From: Nocardia carnea
Lineage (GTDB): Bacteria > Actinomycetota > Actinomycetes > Mycobacteriales > Mycobacteriaceae
NCBI RefSeq assembly: GCF_029869215.1
Contig: NZ_JARWPM010000418.1
Span: forward strand, 1 to 34,832
Direction: 5' to 3'
Length of the DNA: 34,832 bases
Part shown: positions 1 to 8,617 of the stretch, one piece after another
How the letters are laid out: each line of letters starts with the position of its first letter
Position numbering within the stretch: position 1 is the first letter of the stretch
The notes under the pieces: generated by a model
Databases searched by the model: none
What the model was told of the DNA's origin: nothing
The model's input: the letters and a program-made list of their open reading frames with translations, nothing else
Program-made: the position numbers and the translations under genes

Positions 1-70
1 TGGTGGGGACCGGGTGCGGCTTTTACCCCCCCCGGTTCAACCCTGGCCCCGCCCCGGGCGACCCGGGTAA

Positions 71-104
71 GCGGCCGCCCCGCTGTTGGGCGGGGGCGCG
101 GCCG
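71..104. terminator. GC-rich hairpin downstream of the lcp operon
   Basis: GGCCGC-CCCGC pairs with GCGGG-(GGC bulge)-GCGGCC around a short loop containing TGTTG. It lies just past the stop of the small secreted protein gene at 121. There is no T tract on either side, so it would be an intrinsic terminator of the loose GC-rich type seen in Actinobacteria. It could equally end a gene entering from the left. Confidence 0.4.
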
Positions 105-120
105 TTCTTCCCGGACCGGC

Positions 121-453
121 TTATGAGGGGTAGTGGGCCCGCCCCGGGGAGCAGGGACTCGGCAGCGCCGACATGGTGGCCAGATCGCAGACGCCTTCGG
201 TGAGCATCTGGAAAGGCGTGATGCCGAGCAGGACGATGATGCCGATGATATCGCCGTTGCCGACGAGTATCCCGGCCGTCCGCGCCGCCGCCGACCCGGC
301 ATCCAGTGCCGACGAACCGGTTCCGGATTCGGCCTCGGCCACCGGCACGGCGGACGGGGCCGAGCCGGGCTGGGCCGTCGCGCCGGCCGCGGTACCGACG
401 AGACTCACCGCGGCGATCGAGGCGACGGCAAGACGAAGAGTGGTGGGCGTCAT
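121..453 (-). CDS. small secreted protein, lcp-linked, unknown function
   Basis: A 110-residue protein with a clear Sec signal peptide: basic N-terminus, hydrophobic stretch to about residue 25 and a likely cut near AGATAQ/PG. The mature part has a Ser/Ala-rich linker, a hydrophobic segment at about residues 62-80 (GILVGNGDIIGIIVLLG) and two Cys near the C-terminus (GVCD and SPCS) that could form a disulfide. AAGGAG lies 4-5 nt before the ATG. It starts about 40 bases after the lcp stop on the same strand, so the two are probably co-transcribed. I do not recognise a named family. A role at the cell envelope or with the extracellular rubber oxygenase is inferred from position only. Confidence 0.75.
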   Translation of the reverse strand: MTPTTLRLAVASIAAVSLVGTAAGATAQPGSAPSAVPVAEAESGTGSSALDAGSAAARTAGILVGNGDIIGIIVLLGITPFQMLTEGVCDLATMSALPSPCSPGRAHYPS

Positions 454-493
454 CGCGCTCCTTGATAGTGAATGGATGGCACGTCGAGGGGGT

Positions 494-1744
494 TCAGCGC
501 GGTGGCACGCTCATATCGCGGTTCATGGTCGGGATCTCGATACTGATCGGCATCCGCAATTCGGACAGGTACATCAGCGCGCCCTTGCGCAGGAACTCGT
601 CGAGGAGCCAGTACGGGTCGCCCATCGGGGGGACGGCGGTGAGAATGCCCTCGCGCACCGCGATGAACGGGCCCCAGCTGAACCGGAGCAGCGGATCCCA
701 GACCGGTTCGCGCGGAATGTGCAGTCCGTCGGCGATCCGGTCGCCCAGCAGGAAGCGGGTGAACGAACCGAGGACGGGCTTGCTCAGAATCGCGAGGTCG
801 ACATTGGCGCCCAGGCTCAGCAGCCGATCGGCCAGTTTGATGCCCTCGGGGGTCGGCATCAGGATGGGGTCGAGGACCTGCTCCGCCTGGGAGTTGGCTT
901 CCGGCCACGATTTCGGGATGTATTCGTCCCGGACCCCGAGCATATGGGCCGCGACCTGCCAGGAATGCAGGAACGCCTCCGACTCGTGCACCGGGATCGG
1001 CACCTTCCAGTTCGTCAGATGCCGCATGACGGTCGTGGGCAGGCTGTGCCAGGTGACCATGATGTCGTCCTGGCTGATCGGAATATTCTCTTCGGCGGAA
1101 TGCACCCAGTGTGGTGACTGCGGCAGCAGATGCCGCACGGCCGCATGCACCAGACGGGTTTTCACACAGGTGACGACCATTTCCCCGTCCGGGGCGTAGG
1201 CGTTGTTACTACCGATGTCATAGCCGAGTTTCGCGGTCTTGGTGATACGGTCCTTGAGGTCGTGACCGCCCTTGGAGTAGTAGACCGACCGGGCTTCCTT
1301 GGGGATGACCGTACTCATCATGCCGCTGGCGAACCCGTACAGCACACCGAGATACAGGCCGCGTTTCTTGTTGAACTCGATCGCGGTGTTCAGCTTGGCC
1401 GGATCGGTCCACTGCGGCAGTTGGCGGGCGTACTCCATGAAATCCCGTAATTCCGGTGGTAACCCGGCAGGCAACGGCTGACCGTTGCGCGTCCAGGTCC
1501 GCAACAGATCGTTGACCCTGGGGACTTCACCCCGATCGATCAGGCCGGCGACCAGCTCGTCGGCCTCGGGATCCCACACCGTCATCGGATCGGCGCCGGC
1601 GCCCGAACCGGCCACCGACCCCTCCGGCGACCATGTCCACGGCTGCGCCCGCCCCGTGGATGTCGCCGCCACCACCGCCAACGCCCCGGCAGCACCGGCC
1701 ACCCCACCGGCCTTCAACGCGTCGCGCCTGCTGAGTCCATCCAT
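494..1744 (-). CDS. lcp: latex-clearing protein, haem b rubber oxygenase (DUF2236)
   Basis: Lcp cleaves cis-1,4-polyisoprene oxidatively outside the cell, giving oligo-isoprenoids with aldehyde and ketone ends. The 416-residue length is close to Lcp of Streptomyces K30 (about 407). A twin-arginine signal (SRRDALKAGG, residues 5-14) and a hydrophobic stretch show Tat export. Residues known to matter in Lcp K30 (Glu148, Arg164, Lys167, Thr168 and axial His198) recur here at a constant offset of two: Glu150, Arg166, Lys169, Thr170 and His200 in TRLVHAAVRH. An ATG 15 bases upstream (1759) is possible, but AGGAGT at 1751-1756 lies between the two ATGs and suits the inner start at 1744. The downstream neighbour is a small secreted protein, where some rubber degraders carry aldehyde dehydrogenase genes (oxiAB) instead. 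Function is assigned with high confidence from residue conservation. Confidence 0.93.
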   Translation of the reverse strand: MDGLSRRDALKAGGVAGAAGALAVVAATSTGRAQPWTWSPEGSVAGSGAGADPMTVWDPEADELVAGLIDRGEVPRVNDLLRTWTRNGQPLPAGLPPELRDFMEYARQLPQWTDPAKLNTAIEFNKKRGLYLGVLYGFASGMMSTVIPKEARSVYYSKGGHDLKDRITKTAKLGYDIGSNNAYAPDGEMVVTCVKTRLVHAAVRHLLPQSPHWVHSAEENIPISQDDIMVTWHSLPTTVMRHLTNWKVPIPVHESEAFLHSWQVAAHMLGVRDEYIPKSWPEANSQAEQVLDPILMPTPEGIKLADRLLSLGANVDLAILSKPVLGSFTRFLLGDRIADGLHIPREPVWDPLLRFSWGPFIAVREGILTAVPPMGDPYWLLDEFLRKGALMYLSELRMPISIEIPTMNRDMSVPPR

Positions 1745-1823
1745 GCCGCCACTCCTCATTGAGCTCGATCACCGCCGAAATCTGGTGAATCCTGGCCTCC
1801 ACAAACTGTGGAATATCCAATAA

Positions 1824-1851
1824 CTTATCAGCTGTACCAGACAGTTGTCCA
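1824..1851 (-). promoter_or_regulatory. candidate lcp promoter with palindromic operator
   Basis: Read on the minus strand, TGGACA (1851-1846) and GATAAG (1829-1824) are separated by 16 bases. That spacer contains CTGT-N5-ACAG, an inverted repeat. A second short inverted repeat, CCACA-N3-TGTGG, lies at 1799-1811. An operator between -35 and -10 suits a TetR-type repressor, and LcpR-type TetR repressors are known next to lcp in Gordonia. The boxes are weak matches, so this is a suggestion. Confidence 0.35.
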
Positions 1852-1914
1852 CGCTTGGCTTCACCTCTGAACGCCACCGTGCCGCTACATAGTCGATTCA
1901 CATCGGACAGAATC

Positions 1915-2150
1915 GGAGGTCACATTGTTAGCGCCGAACCGAAGCGCCCGCGCGGGCGGCCACTGGGCGGCAGACCTCGGTCAGCGTGGGCCTGTGATGC
2001 GCGAGATTCTGGTGCTGCCCGCCGCTGCGGCGCGCCCAGTCGGCGAGGCCCGGCGGCACTTCGATACCCAGCGTGGCCTCCCCGCCCGGGCACCGCCGCC
2101 CAGCTCCTGTGGGCACCTCGCGTCACCGCCGGACCCGCACCGCTGACCCG
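1915..2150 (+). pseudogene. possible TetR-type regulator remnant upstream of lcp
   Basis: A good ribosome-binding site (GGAGGT, 1915-1920) is followed by ATT rather than ATG at 1924. TetR-like pieces then appear in succession in three different frames: KRPRGRPLGGRPRS near 1942, MREILVLPAAAARPVGEA near 1997-2050, and TSIPSVASPPG near 2060-2090. These echo the usual TetR start (RGRP linker, REILDAAxxxFxExG helix 1, TSVxxVAxxAG helix 2). No frame is open long enough for a protein. The reading is a regulator destroyed by a start-codon change and at least two frameshifts, perhaps a former lcpR. GC-rich DNA can mimic such strings, so confidence is modest. The rest of the 1745-2324 gap shows no other gene; 2151-2324 presumably holds the lipase promoter. 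Confidence 0.3.
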
Positions 2151-2324
2151 CCGAATTGTCTCGGATCAGCAGCAACTCGTCTCAATCTTGTGACACAGCA
2201 CTGAAACAGACTGCCGGTCACGTACTCTGAGCCCCTGGCCCCGATACCACAGGGGACGTTTCGGGGGACGGAGACCCGCATCTCCTCGGGTGCCATATCG
2301 ATATCGCACCCAGGGACGTGTGCC

Positions 2325-3740
2325 ATGAAATGTTTACGTGCCGGCGCACTCGCGTTGCTCACCGCCGTGCTGTTGCTCAGCGGACAGGCCGCCGCCCAGC
2401 CGCCCGCCGCACCCGGGCTCCCGATTCCCGCACTGCCGGTATTCCCGCCACCCGCGAACACGAGTGGGGCGAGCCTGCCCGGAATCCACGAATGGATCGA
2501 CCGGGTGATCCCCCCGCCACCGATCGCGCCGGCGCCGAAGCCGGTACAGACGGACGGAACTGCCGCTCTGGCACCGGAACTGGCGGCGCTGCGGGAGGCG
2601 GTGCTCCCCGCGCCGGTCGGCGATCCGATCTTCGACCGGTGGCCGGCGAACCTCGCGGGTTACGCCCCGGGTGCGGTGCTCGATGTCCGCGATATCACCG
2701 CCACGGCCGCGCCGCTGGTGGTCGTACCGATCCGGCAGGCGGTGCTGTTCAAATACCGGACCACCGACGCCCACGGCCGTCCGTCCTACGCCACGGCCAC
2801 GCTGGTGATTCCGGCGACCGCCGCACCGGTTCCGGGAGCGCGGCCGGTGGTGGTGAACAACCTCCCGATCGACGCACTCGGGCGGCACTGCACGCCGAGT
2901 TACACGCTTGCGCACGGTCTCTCGGCCGACAGCGCGATCACCGATTTCCTCCCGCCCACCACCCACCTCGCGGCTTTGCGCGGCTTTGCCGTACTCATTC
3001 CGGATCACGAGGGTCCGCGGATGGCCTACGCCGAACCCTACGTCGCGGGTCATGCGGTCCTGGACGCGGTGCGCGCTGTCCGGGGCTGGCGGCCGGCGGA
3101 GTTCGGGGCGAGCAGATTCGCGATGACCGGCTATTCCGGCGGCGCGATCGCCACCCACGGTGCGGCGAAACTCATCGGAAGCTACGCACCCGAACTCGCC
3201 CCGGCGCTGGCGGGTGCCGCGCTCGGCGGGGTGCCCGCCGACTTCGAGATCCTGTCTCGCAGTATGAACGCCAACCTGGCCTCGGGCGTGTTCATGGGCG
3301 CTGTCTTCGGCATCGCGCGCGAGCGGCCGGAGCTTTTGGCGCGGATGAACAACCTGGCCCGGTGGGTGAGTACCTCACCGATGAAAGACCAGTGCATCAG
3401 CGTTTTCGCGCTGCCGGGCATCCTGCATCTGCCGATCGATATCGCCGCGAATATCGCCGACCCCCTGCGTTCGCCGCTGGCCCGGGATATCTACGAGGTG
3501 ACCCGGATGGCGGGGATCGCTGCGGCGACGCCGCTCTACATCTACCAGGGCGAACAGGAGTTCTGGATCCCGGCCGAAGGTGCCCGCAACCTCTACCTCG
3601 AACAGTGCGCGCTCGGCGTCACGGCGGTCTATCGCAGTGTGCCCGGTGAACACATCATCGCAGCGGGCCTCGGCTATCCCGAAGCCGTGCTCTGGCTGGA
3701 CGAGCGGCTGCGCGGTATCCCGGCGACAAGTGAATGCTGA
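2325..3740 (+). CDS. secreted lipase/esterase, LIP family
   Basis: An alpha/beta-hydrolase of 471 residues resembling the secretory lipase (LIP, PF03583) family, which hydrolyses acylglycerols and esters. A Sec signal peptide ends near AAAQ (residue 25), followed by a Pro-rich stretch to about residue 75. The nucleophile elbow is GYSGG with Ser271. The family motif PDHEGPR sits at 226-232 and the catalytic His is probably His443 in GEHI. The acid position, usually Asp in a hG..D.xxP context, reads QGEQEFWIP here, so Glu412 or Glu410 would serve. Cys189, Cys357 and Cys428 could form disulfides after export. The ribosome-binding site is weak (AGGGACG). It is a stand-alone gene diverging from the lcp side. 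Confidence 0.85.
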   Translation: MKCLRAGALALLTAVLLLSGQAAAQPPAAPGLPIPALPVFPPPANTSGASLPGIHEWIDRVIPPPPIAPAPKPVQTDGTAALAPELAALREAVLPAPVGDPIFDRWPANLAGYAPGAVLDVRDITATAAPLVVVPIRQAVLFKYRTTDAHGRPSYATATLVIPATAAPVPGARPVVVNNLPIDALGRHCTPSYTLAHGLSADSAITDFLPPTTHLAALRGFAVLIPDHEGPRMAYAEPYVAGHAVLDAVRAVRGWRPAEFGASRFAMTGYSGGAIATHGAAKLIGSYAPELAPALAGAALGGVPADFEILSRSMNANLASGVFMGAVFGIARERPELLARMNNLARWVSTSPMKDQCISVFALPGILHLPIDIAANIADPLRSPLARDIYEVTRMAGIAAATPLYIYQGEQEFWIPAEGARNLYLEQCALGVTAVYRSVPGEHIIAAGLGYPEAVLWLDERLRGIPATSEC

Positions 3741-3875
3741 GATACAGCACCACTGGTGAGCGCGGCCCGGCCGGCGCGCGTGCGCGGACAATACCGCCGG
3801 CACCGCGCACTCCGAGCCGGACCGGCGCGCTGCCCCCCGTGCAGCGGCGTCATTGCCCCGGGCGGGTGCGCGTGC

Positions 3876-3881
3876 CAGGCT
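3876..3881 (+). promoter_or_regulatory. -10 box for leaderless ligB
   Basis: CAGGCT lies 6 nt before the GTG at 3888 and there is no ribosome-binding site, which fits a leaderless transcript. The placement supports the GTG as the true start. Confidence 0.4.
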
Positions 3882-3887
3882 GTTGAC

Positions 3888-5423
3888 GTGCTGTTCGCCG
3901 AGATCGCCGCCGCGTCCGCCGAGATCGCCGCGGTATCGGCGCGGCGGGCGAAAACCGGCCGTCTCGCCGCACTGCTGCGCCGCAGCGCCGCGTCCGGCGA
4001 TGCGCGACAGATCGCGGTGACGGCGTCCTGGCTGTCGGGGGAATTGCCGCAACGTCAGATCGGGGTGGGCTGGGCGGCGCTGCGGTCGCTGCCGCAGCCG
4101 TCTACGACACCGACGCTCACGGTCGCCGACGTCGATGCACGTTTGACCCGGATCGGGGCGGTCGCGGGCAGAGGCTCCCGCACCGAACGGGCCGAACTGC
4201 TCCGCGATCTGTTCACCACAGCGTCCGAGACCGAGCAGACTTTCCTCCGCCGCCTGCTCAGCGGCGAGTTGCGCCAAGGCGCGCTCAGGGGTGTGCTGGC
4301 CGACGCGGTCGCCGAAGCCGCTGCGATACCCGCCGCCGAGATCCGGCGCGCCGCCATGCTGACCGGTGCGGTGCCCGCCGTCGCGGCCGCGGCGCTCACC
4401 GGGGGCCGGGCGGCGCTGGCGGAGTTCCGGCTCAGCGCGGGGCGGCCGATCGGGCCGATGCTCGCGCAGACCGCGACCGGAGTCACCGACGCCCTCGAAC
4501 GACTCGGCGGGACGGCGGTGCTCGAAGCCAAGCTGGACGGCGCGCGGGTGCAGATCCACCGGGCCGGTTCGGTGGTTTCGGTGTTCACCCGCAGCCTCGA
4601 CGAGGTCACCGATCGGCTGCCGGAGGTCGTCGCGGCCACCCTCGCCCTGCCCGCGACCGATCTGATCGCCGACGCCGAAGCGATCGCCCTGCGCCCCGAC
4701 GGCCGGCCGCATCGTTTCCAGGTCACTGCGGCCCGCTTCGGCCGCAAGAATCCGGGTGATCTCGAACCGCTGTCGGTGTTCTTCTTCGATCTGCTGCACC
4801 TCGACAGCCGAGACCTGCTCGATCTCCCCACCCGGGACCGCCTCGCCGCGCTCGACGCGCTCGTCCCCCGCGACCAGCGCGTCGACCGCCTGGTGACCGC
4901 CGACGCGGCCGCCGCACAGCAATTCCTGGACCGCACGCTGGCCGCCGGACACGAAGGCATCATGGCGAAATCGCCGTCGGCTCCCTACGAAGCCGGCCGC
5001 CGCGGCGCCGGCTGGCTCAAGGTCAAACCCGTCCACACCTTGGATCTGGTGGTCCTCGCCGTCGAATGGGGCTCCGGCCGGCGCACCGGCACCCTGTCCA
5101 ACATCCACCTGGGCGCACGCGACCCGGCCACCGGCGGATTCGTGATGCTGGGCAAGACATTCAAGGGGATGACCGACGCCATGCTGCAGTGGCAGACCGC
5201 GCGCTTCACCGAACTCGCCGACGGCCCCACCGACGGATACGTCGTGAAACTACGGCCGGAACAGGTCGTCGAAATCGCCTTCGACGGGGTGCAGACCTCC
5301 ACTCGCTACCCCGGCGGCATGGCCTTGCGATTCGCCCGTGTGGTGCGCTATCGCGACGACAAAACCCCCGCCGAAGCCGATACGGTCGACACCGTCCGCG
5401 CGTTCTACGAGCAGGGCGGCTGA
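3888..5423 (+). CDS. ligB: ATP-dependent DNA ligase LigB
   Basis: An ATP-dependent DNA ligase that seals nicks through a ligase-AMP intermediate. At 511 residues it matches mycobacterial LigB closely in length and sequence. The order is an N-terminal DNA-binding domain (about 1-180), an adenylation domain with nucleotidyltransferase motif I KLDGAR (Lys215 is adenylated), motif III-like FFFDLLHLD, motif IV-like EGIMAK, motif V WLKVKP, then an OB-fold domain. The frame is open 44 codons further upstream (to 3756), but that extension is Arg/Pro/Cys-rich and not LigB-like. Mycobacterial LigB begins at the equivalent of the GTG at 3888, which also has a -10 box 6 nt before it. LigB is non-essential next to NAD-dependent LigA in mycobacteria and is assumed to be a repair ligase. 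Confidence 0.93.
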   Translation: MLFAEIAAASAEIAAVSARRAKTGRLAALLRRSAASGDARQIAVTASWLSGELPQRQIGVGWAALRSLPQPSTTPTLTVADVDARLTRIGAVAGRGSRTERAELLRDLFTTASETEQTFLRRLLSGELRQGALRGVLADAVAEAAAIPAAEIRRAAMLTGAVPAVAAAALTGGRAALAEFRLSAGRPIGPMLAQTATGVTDALERLGGTAVLEAKLDGARVQIHRAGSVVSVFTRSLDEVTDRLPEVVAATLALPATDLIADAEAIALRPDGRPHRFQVTAARFGRKNPGDLEPLSVFFFDLLHLDSRDLLDLPTRDRLAALDALVPRDQRVDRLVTADAAAAQQFLDRTLAAGHEGIMAKSPSAPYEAGRRGAGWLKVKPVHTLDLVVLAVEWGSGRRTGTLSNIHLGARDPATGGFVMLGKTFKGMTDAMLQWQTARFTELADGPTDGYVVKLRPEQVVEIAFDGVQTSTRYPGGMALRFARVVRYRDDKTPAEADTVDTVRAFYEQGG

Positions 5424-5592
5424 GCGGCCCGCGACAATCCTTCCGGCGCCGCGGCGCACATCGTCCCAGGAAATCGGGACGAGAGCCGGGCCGAGTGGTT
5501 TGCCGCGACCCCGGCCGGGCATCCGCCACCGTATCCCGGCTGCCGGTACACGGGAGGGTCTCGCGTGGGCACCGGGTGGAGGAGGAAGAGAA

Positions 5593-6078
5593 GTGTCCGA
5601 GCGCATCAGTTCCCCCCGTACCGCCCGTTCGCCGGTTCAGCTCGCCGCACTGGCCGTCGGCGCGGTCTTCGTGCTCGTCGCGATACTCGGGTTCGTCCCG
5701 GGGATCACCACGAACTACAGCAGCCTCGAATGGGCCGGTCACCACTCCGGCGCCCAATTGCTCGGCCTGTTCAACGTGTCGGTCCTGCACAACCTCGTAC
5801 ACCTGGCCTTCGGTGTCGCGGGCCTGGCCGCGGGCGCGCGGAGCTCGTGGGCCCGCGCCTACCTGATCGGCGGCGGCGTGATCTACCTGATCCTGTGGAT
5901 CTACGGCCTGCTGATCGACTACGACAGCGACGCGAATTTCGTCCCGCTCGACACCGCCGACAACTGGCTGCACTTCGGGCTCGGCGCCGGCATGGTGGCG
6001 CTCGGTGTCCTGCTACCGCGGCTGGGTAATGATCCCGGCCGGCAGATGACCGACCGCCAGCCCGGCATCATCGAGTAG
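5593..6078 (+). CDS. DUF4383 membrane protein
   Basis: A 161-residue integral membrane protein with four predicted membrane segments (about residues 18-40, 60-85, 95-120 and 135-150). The conserved Asn/His-rich core (GLFNVSVLHNLVHLAFG) and the loop DSDANFVPLDTADNWLHFGLG are typical of DUF4383, a widespread actinobacterial family of unknown function. The GTG start is set by a strong GGAGGAAGAG site at 5581-5590. Its last 11 bases overlap the end of the convergent DUF3500 gene. Confidence 0.85.
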   Translation: MSERISSPRTARSPVQLAALAVGAVFVLVAILGFVPGITTNYSSLEWAGHHSGAQLLGLFNVSVLHNLVHLAFGVAGLAAGARSSWARAYLIGGGVIYLILWIYGLLIDYDSDANFVPLDTADNWLHFGLGAGMVALGVLLPRLGNDPGRQMTDRQPGIIE

Positions 6079-7312
6079 GCGGCATACCGGATCCACCGGC
6101 CGGTCCGCCCATCGGTCCGGCGGCTTCCTGCTGGGTGACGCTACCGGCGTAGTCGTTCGCCGGATCGCGGTAGATGGTGTGCACATGCCCCCAGCCCGAG
6201 GTCACGACACCGTCGACGTCGGCCCCGGCCGAACCCTGCTGGTTCGCGAACTCGATGTACACCTTCGGCCCGGAGATCTGGAAGTAGATACCCTCGCCCT
6301 GCGTCATGTCGTAGGTCGTCGCCCCGGACCAGTTCACGGAGGTTTCGTCCAGCGTCGCCTCGATCGCGGCGAGCTCCGCGGACGTCGTCTCCTCGTCCGC
6401 CAGACCCACCCAGTTCGCGATCACGTCGAGCAGTAGTTGTTTCTGCTCGTCGGTCAGCTCCGAGCCCGCGAGACCGGTGCCGGTGGGGTAATCGCACGTA
6501 CCGCCGGGCGCGCAGACCATGTTCTGCACCTGGGTGCCCTGGTACAGCTTCGCCTGCTGAGCCTGCGTCAGGCTGTTGTAGAAGGCGAAGGCGGTCTCGT
6601 ACATACCGGCGAGCGGCTGCACCTCGGTGCCCTCGGAATCGGTGTAGACGGCAGGCTGGGTGCCCAGGTGCGTAGGGGCGAAGGTGACGGTGCCGGCGGC
6701 GCCGTCAAGCGTGGCGTTGATACCGATATGGTGCCCGCCGAATTGGATCTCCCAGCTACCCGAGTCGGACGGATCGCCGAAGAACGCCAGGTAGTACTGG
6801 CCGAGCGAGTCCTCGGTCGAGTTGCTGTTCTCGTGCAGGAACTCGTCGCCGCCCATGATGCCGGTCACCGTGCTGTACCCCTCGTCGGAGAGCAGGGCGT
6901 CGAGCACCTCGAGCGCCGCGGCCCGCTGAGTTCCGGTCAGCTCGGAGAGGTTCAGACCGGCCCGGTCGACGAACGTGACAGGGAAGTTCGACCAGGACGT
7001 GCTCTTGGTTTCGTCGTCATAGGCGTAGACGACCTGGTCGCGCTGCTCCTGCGACAGGGTGTCGAGGAACCGCTGGGCGGCGGCCGCGGCTTCGGTGATG
7101 GTTTCGGCCGTGGTCGCCGACTGCGTGCTGTCCGAGGAACCGGCCGCCGCGGCGACCGCGCTGACCGTGGCCGAGGTCGCGGCACCGGTATCGCTCTGCT
7201 CGGCGGCGCAGCCACCGAGGAGAAGCCCACCGGCCAGCAGCACCGACACCCAGGCCGTCCGGCGGCGGTGACGGCCGGCGGCGGGAAGATCCGGGGAACT
7301 GTGCTTCGTCAT
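6068..7312 (-). CDS. DUF3500 lipoprotein
   Basis: A 414-residue exported protein with a lipobox LLGGC (Cys35), so it is probably anchored to the outer face of the membrane. The body matches DUF3500 in style: repeated FLDTLSQEQRDQVVYAYDD and FYNSLTQAQQAKLY segments, an HHIGINATLDG motif, and a C-terminal GWGHVHTIYRDPANDYAG. The family's biochemical role is unknown. The start is supported by TACGGT 7 nt before the ATG (leaderless). The 3' end overlaps the DUF4383 gene tail to tail by 11 bases, so the two transcripts must run into each other. Confidence 0.85.
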   Translation of the reverse strand: MTKHSSPDLPAAGRHRRRTAWVSVLLAGGLLLGGCAAEQSDTGAATSATVSAVAAAAGSSDSTQSATTAETITEAAAAAQRFLDTLSQEQRDQVVYAYDDETKSTSWSNFPVTFVDRAGLNLSELTGTQRAAALEVLDALLSDEGYSTVTGIMGGDEFLHENSNSTEDSLGQYYLAFFGDPSDSGSWEIQFGGHHIGINATLDGAAGTVTFAPTHLGTQPAVYTDSEGTEVQPLAGMYETAFAFYNSLTQAQQAKLYQGTQVQNMVCAPGGTCDYPTGTGLAGSELTDEQKQLLLDVIANWVGLADEETTSAELAAIEATLDETSVNWSGATTYDMTQGEGIYFQISGPKVYIEFANQQGSAGADVDGVVTSGWGHVHTIYRDPANDYAGSVTQQEAAGPMGGPAGGSGMPPTR

Positions 7313-7319
7313 GGGCTCG

Positions 7320-7325
7320 ACCGTA
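7320..7325 (-). promoter_or_regulatory. -10 box for leaderless DUF3500 gene
   Basis: TACGGT on the minus strand ends 7 nt before the ATG at 7312, with no Shine-Dalgarno sequence in between. This is the standard actinobacterial leaderless arrangement. Confidence 0.45.
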
Positions 7326-7378
7326 TGGAGCGGGCCTGGGAGTTCGCTGGGCCCCGGCTGGGGGTTCGCTGGGGCCGA

Positions 7379-8518
7379 TCAGCCGGCGAGGTGGCGGCTG
7401 ATCACCAGTCGCTGGATCTGGTTGGTGCCCTCGAAGATCTGCGTGATCTTGGCTTCGCGCATATACCGCTCGACCCGGAAGTCGCGAGTGTAGCCGTAAC
7501 CACCGAGGACCTGCACCGCGTCGGTGGTGACCTTCATGGCCGCGTCGGTGGCGACCAGTTTGGCCACCGACGCCTGCCGGGAATACGGCAGGCCGGCGTC
7601 GCGGCGGCGCGCGGCGTCGAGGTAGGTCGCGCGTGCCGAGTCGACCGCCGCTGCCATATCGGCGAGCAGGAAGCCCAGCCCCTGGTGGTCGATGATCTTG
7701 CGGCCGAACGCCGTTCGCTCCTGCGCGTAGGACACGGCCTCGTCCAGCGCGGCCTGTGCGAGCCCCACCGCGACCGCCGCGATGCCCAACCGGCCGGAAT
7801 CCAGCGCGCTGAACGCGATCTGCAGCCCCTGCCCCTCCGCGCCGATCCGCCGTTCGGCGGGGACGAAAGCGCCGTCGTAATGCGCGGAGGTGGTGGGCAC
7901 CGCGTGCAACCCCATCTTCTCCTCGGGCTTGCCGAAGCTCAGCCCCTCGGTGTCCTTGGGCACCAGGAAACACGAGATACCTTTGGAGCCCTCGGCGGTG
8001 CGCGCGAACAGGTTGTAGAAGTCGGCGATACCGCCGTGGGTGATCCACGCCTTGGCGCCCTCGATCCGGTATCCACCGTCGATCGCGGTCGCCTTGCAGG
8101 CCAGCGCCGCGGCATCCGAACCTGCCTGCGGTTCGGACAGACTGTAGGCGCCGACGGTGGTACCGCCGAGCATCTCGGGCAGCCACCGCTGCTTCTGTTC
8201 CTCGGTGCCGAAGGTCATGAGTGGATAGCAGGAAAGACCGTGCACGCTCACAGCCACCGCGACCGCCGCCCAGCGCGCGGCGATCTCCTCCAGCACCTGC
8301 AGGTACACCTCGTACGGCTGGCCGCCGCCACCCCACTCCTGCGGATACGGCAGGCTCAGCAACCCGGCTTCGCCCAGGGTCGCGAACACGCCCTCGGGGT
8401 AGGTCTCGGCTTTCTCGTGCTCGTCGACGATCGGGGCGAGCACCTTATCGGCGATATCCCGGGTGAGATGGATGAGGTCCCGGGCCTCGTCGGTGGGCAG
8501 AAGTCGTTCGACAGCCAC
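7379..8518 (-). CDS. acyl-CoA dehydrogenase
   Basis: An FAD enzyme that introduces the alpha-beta double bond into acyl-CoA in beta-oxidation or branched-chain acyl-CoA breakdown. The 379 residues cover the full family fold. The first signature AYSLSEPQAGSD lies near residue 128, and the C-terminal QIFEGTNQIQR carries the catalytic base Glu363, as in short- and medium-chain enzymes. The GTG start follows GGAGGA and begins VAVERLLPTDEA; longer in-frame translations upstream run through the operator region and are not plausible. It diverges from a TetR gene with shared operators, so expression is probably repressed by that TetR and relieved by an acyl-CoA or acid ligand (inference). Confidence 0.9.
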   Translation of the reverse strand: MAVERLLPTDEARDLIHLTRDIADKVLAPIVDEHEKAETYPEGVFATLGEAGLLSLPYPQEWGGGGQPYEVYLQVLEEIAARWAAVAVAVSVHGLSCYPLMTFGTEEQKQRWLPEMLGGTTVGAYSLSEPQAGSDAAALACKATAIDGGYRIEGAKAWITHGGIADFYNLFARTAEGSKGISCFLVPKDTEGLSFGKPEEKMGLHAVPTTSAHYDGAFVPAERRIGAEGQGLQIAFSALDSGRLGIAAVAVGLAQAALDEAVSYAQERTAFGRKIIDHQGLGFLLADMAAAVDSARATYLDAARRRDAGLPYSRQASVAKLVATDAAMKVTTDAVQVLGGYGYTRDFRVERYMREAKITQIFEGTNQIQRLVISRHLAG

Positions 8519-8541
8519 AGGAAATCCTCCGGGGTTACGCA

Positions 8542-8612
8542 GAATAGTACTTTGCTGCCCGTCACAGTACTGTTCCGAAAACAGTACTGCAAGGCTCGCC
8601 GCAGTACTATTC
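8542..8612. promoter_or_regulatory. nested inverted repeat with four AGTACT boxes, divergent TetR operator
   Basis: AGTACT occurs at 8546-8551, 8566-8571, 8583-8588 and 8603-8608 (spacing 20, 17, 20). The outer pair is the perfect inverted repeat GAATAGTACT (8542-8551) / AGTACTATTC (8603-8612). The inner pair is CAGTACTGTT (8565-8574) / AACAGTACTG (8580-8589). All four share one centre near 8577. The outer boxes contain TACTAT in both directions. On the plus strand this lies 7 nt before the TetR ATG, and on the minus strand it could be the -10 of the acyl-CoA dehydrogenase. A TetR dimer bound there would block both promoters. Confidence 0.8.
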
Positions 8613-8617
8613 GCTCC

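Noticed and set aside
30..65. GGTTCAACCC resembling a tRNA T-arm near the left edge
   Set aside because: No matching acceptor stem, anticodon arm or D-arm in the bases available, and the T-stem has mismatches.
3375..5108. A 577-codon open frame antisense to ligB
   Set aside because: Arg/Gly/Gln-rich composition with no family resemblance; high GC suppresses stops opposite a real gene. The sense strand encodes intact LigB.
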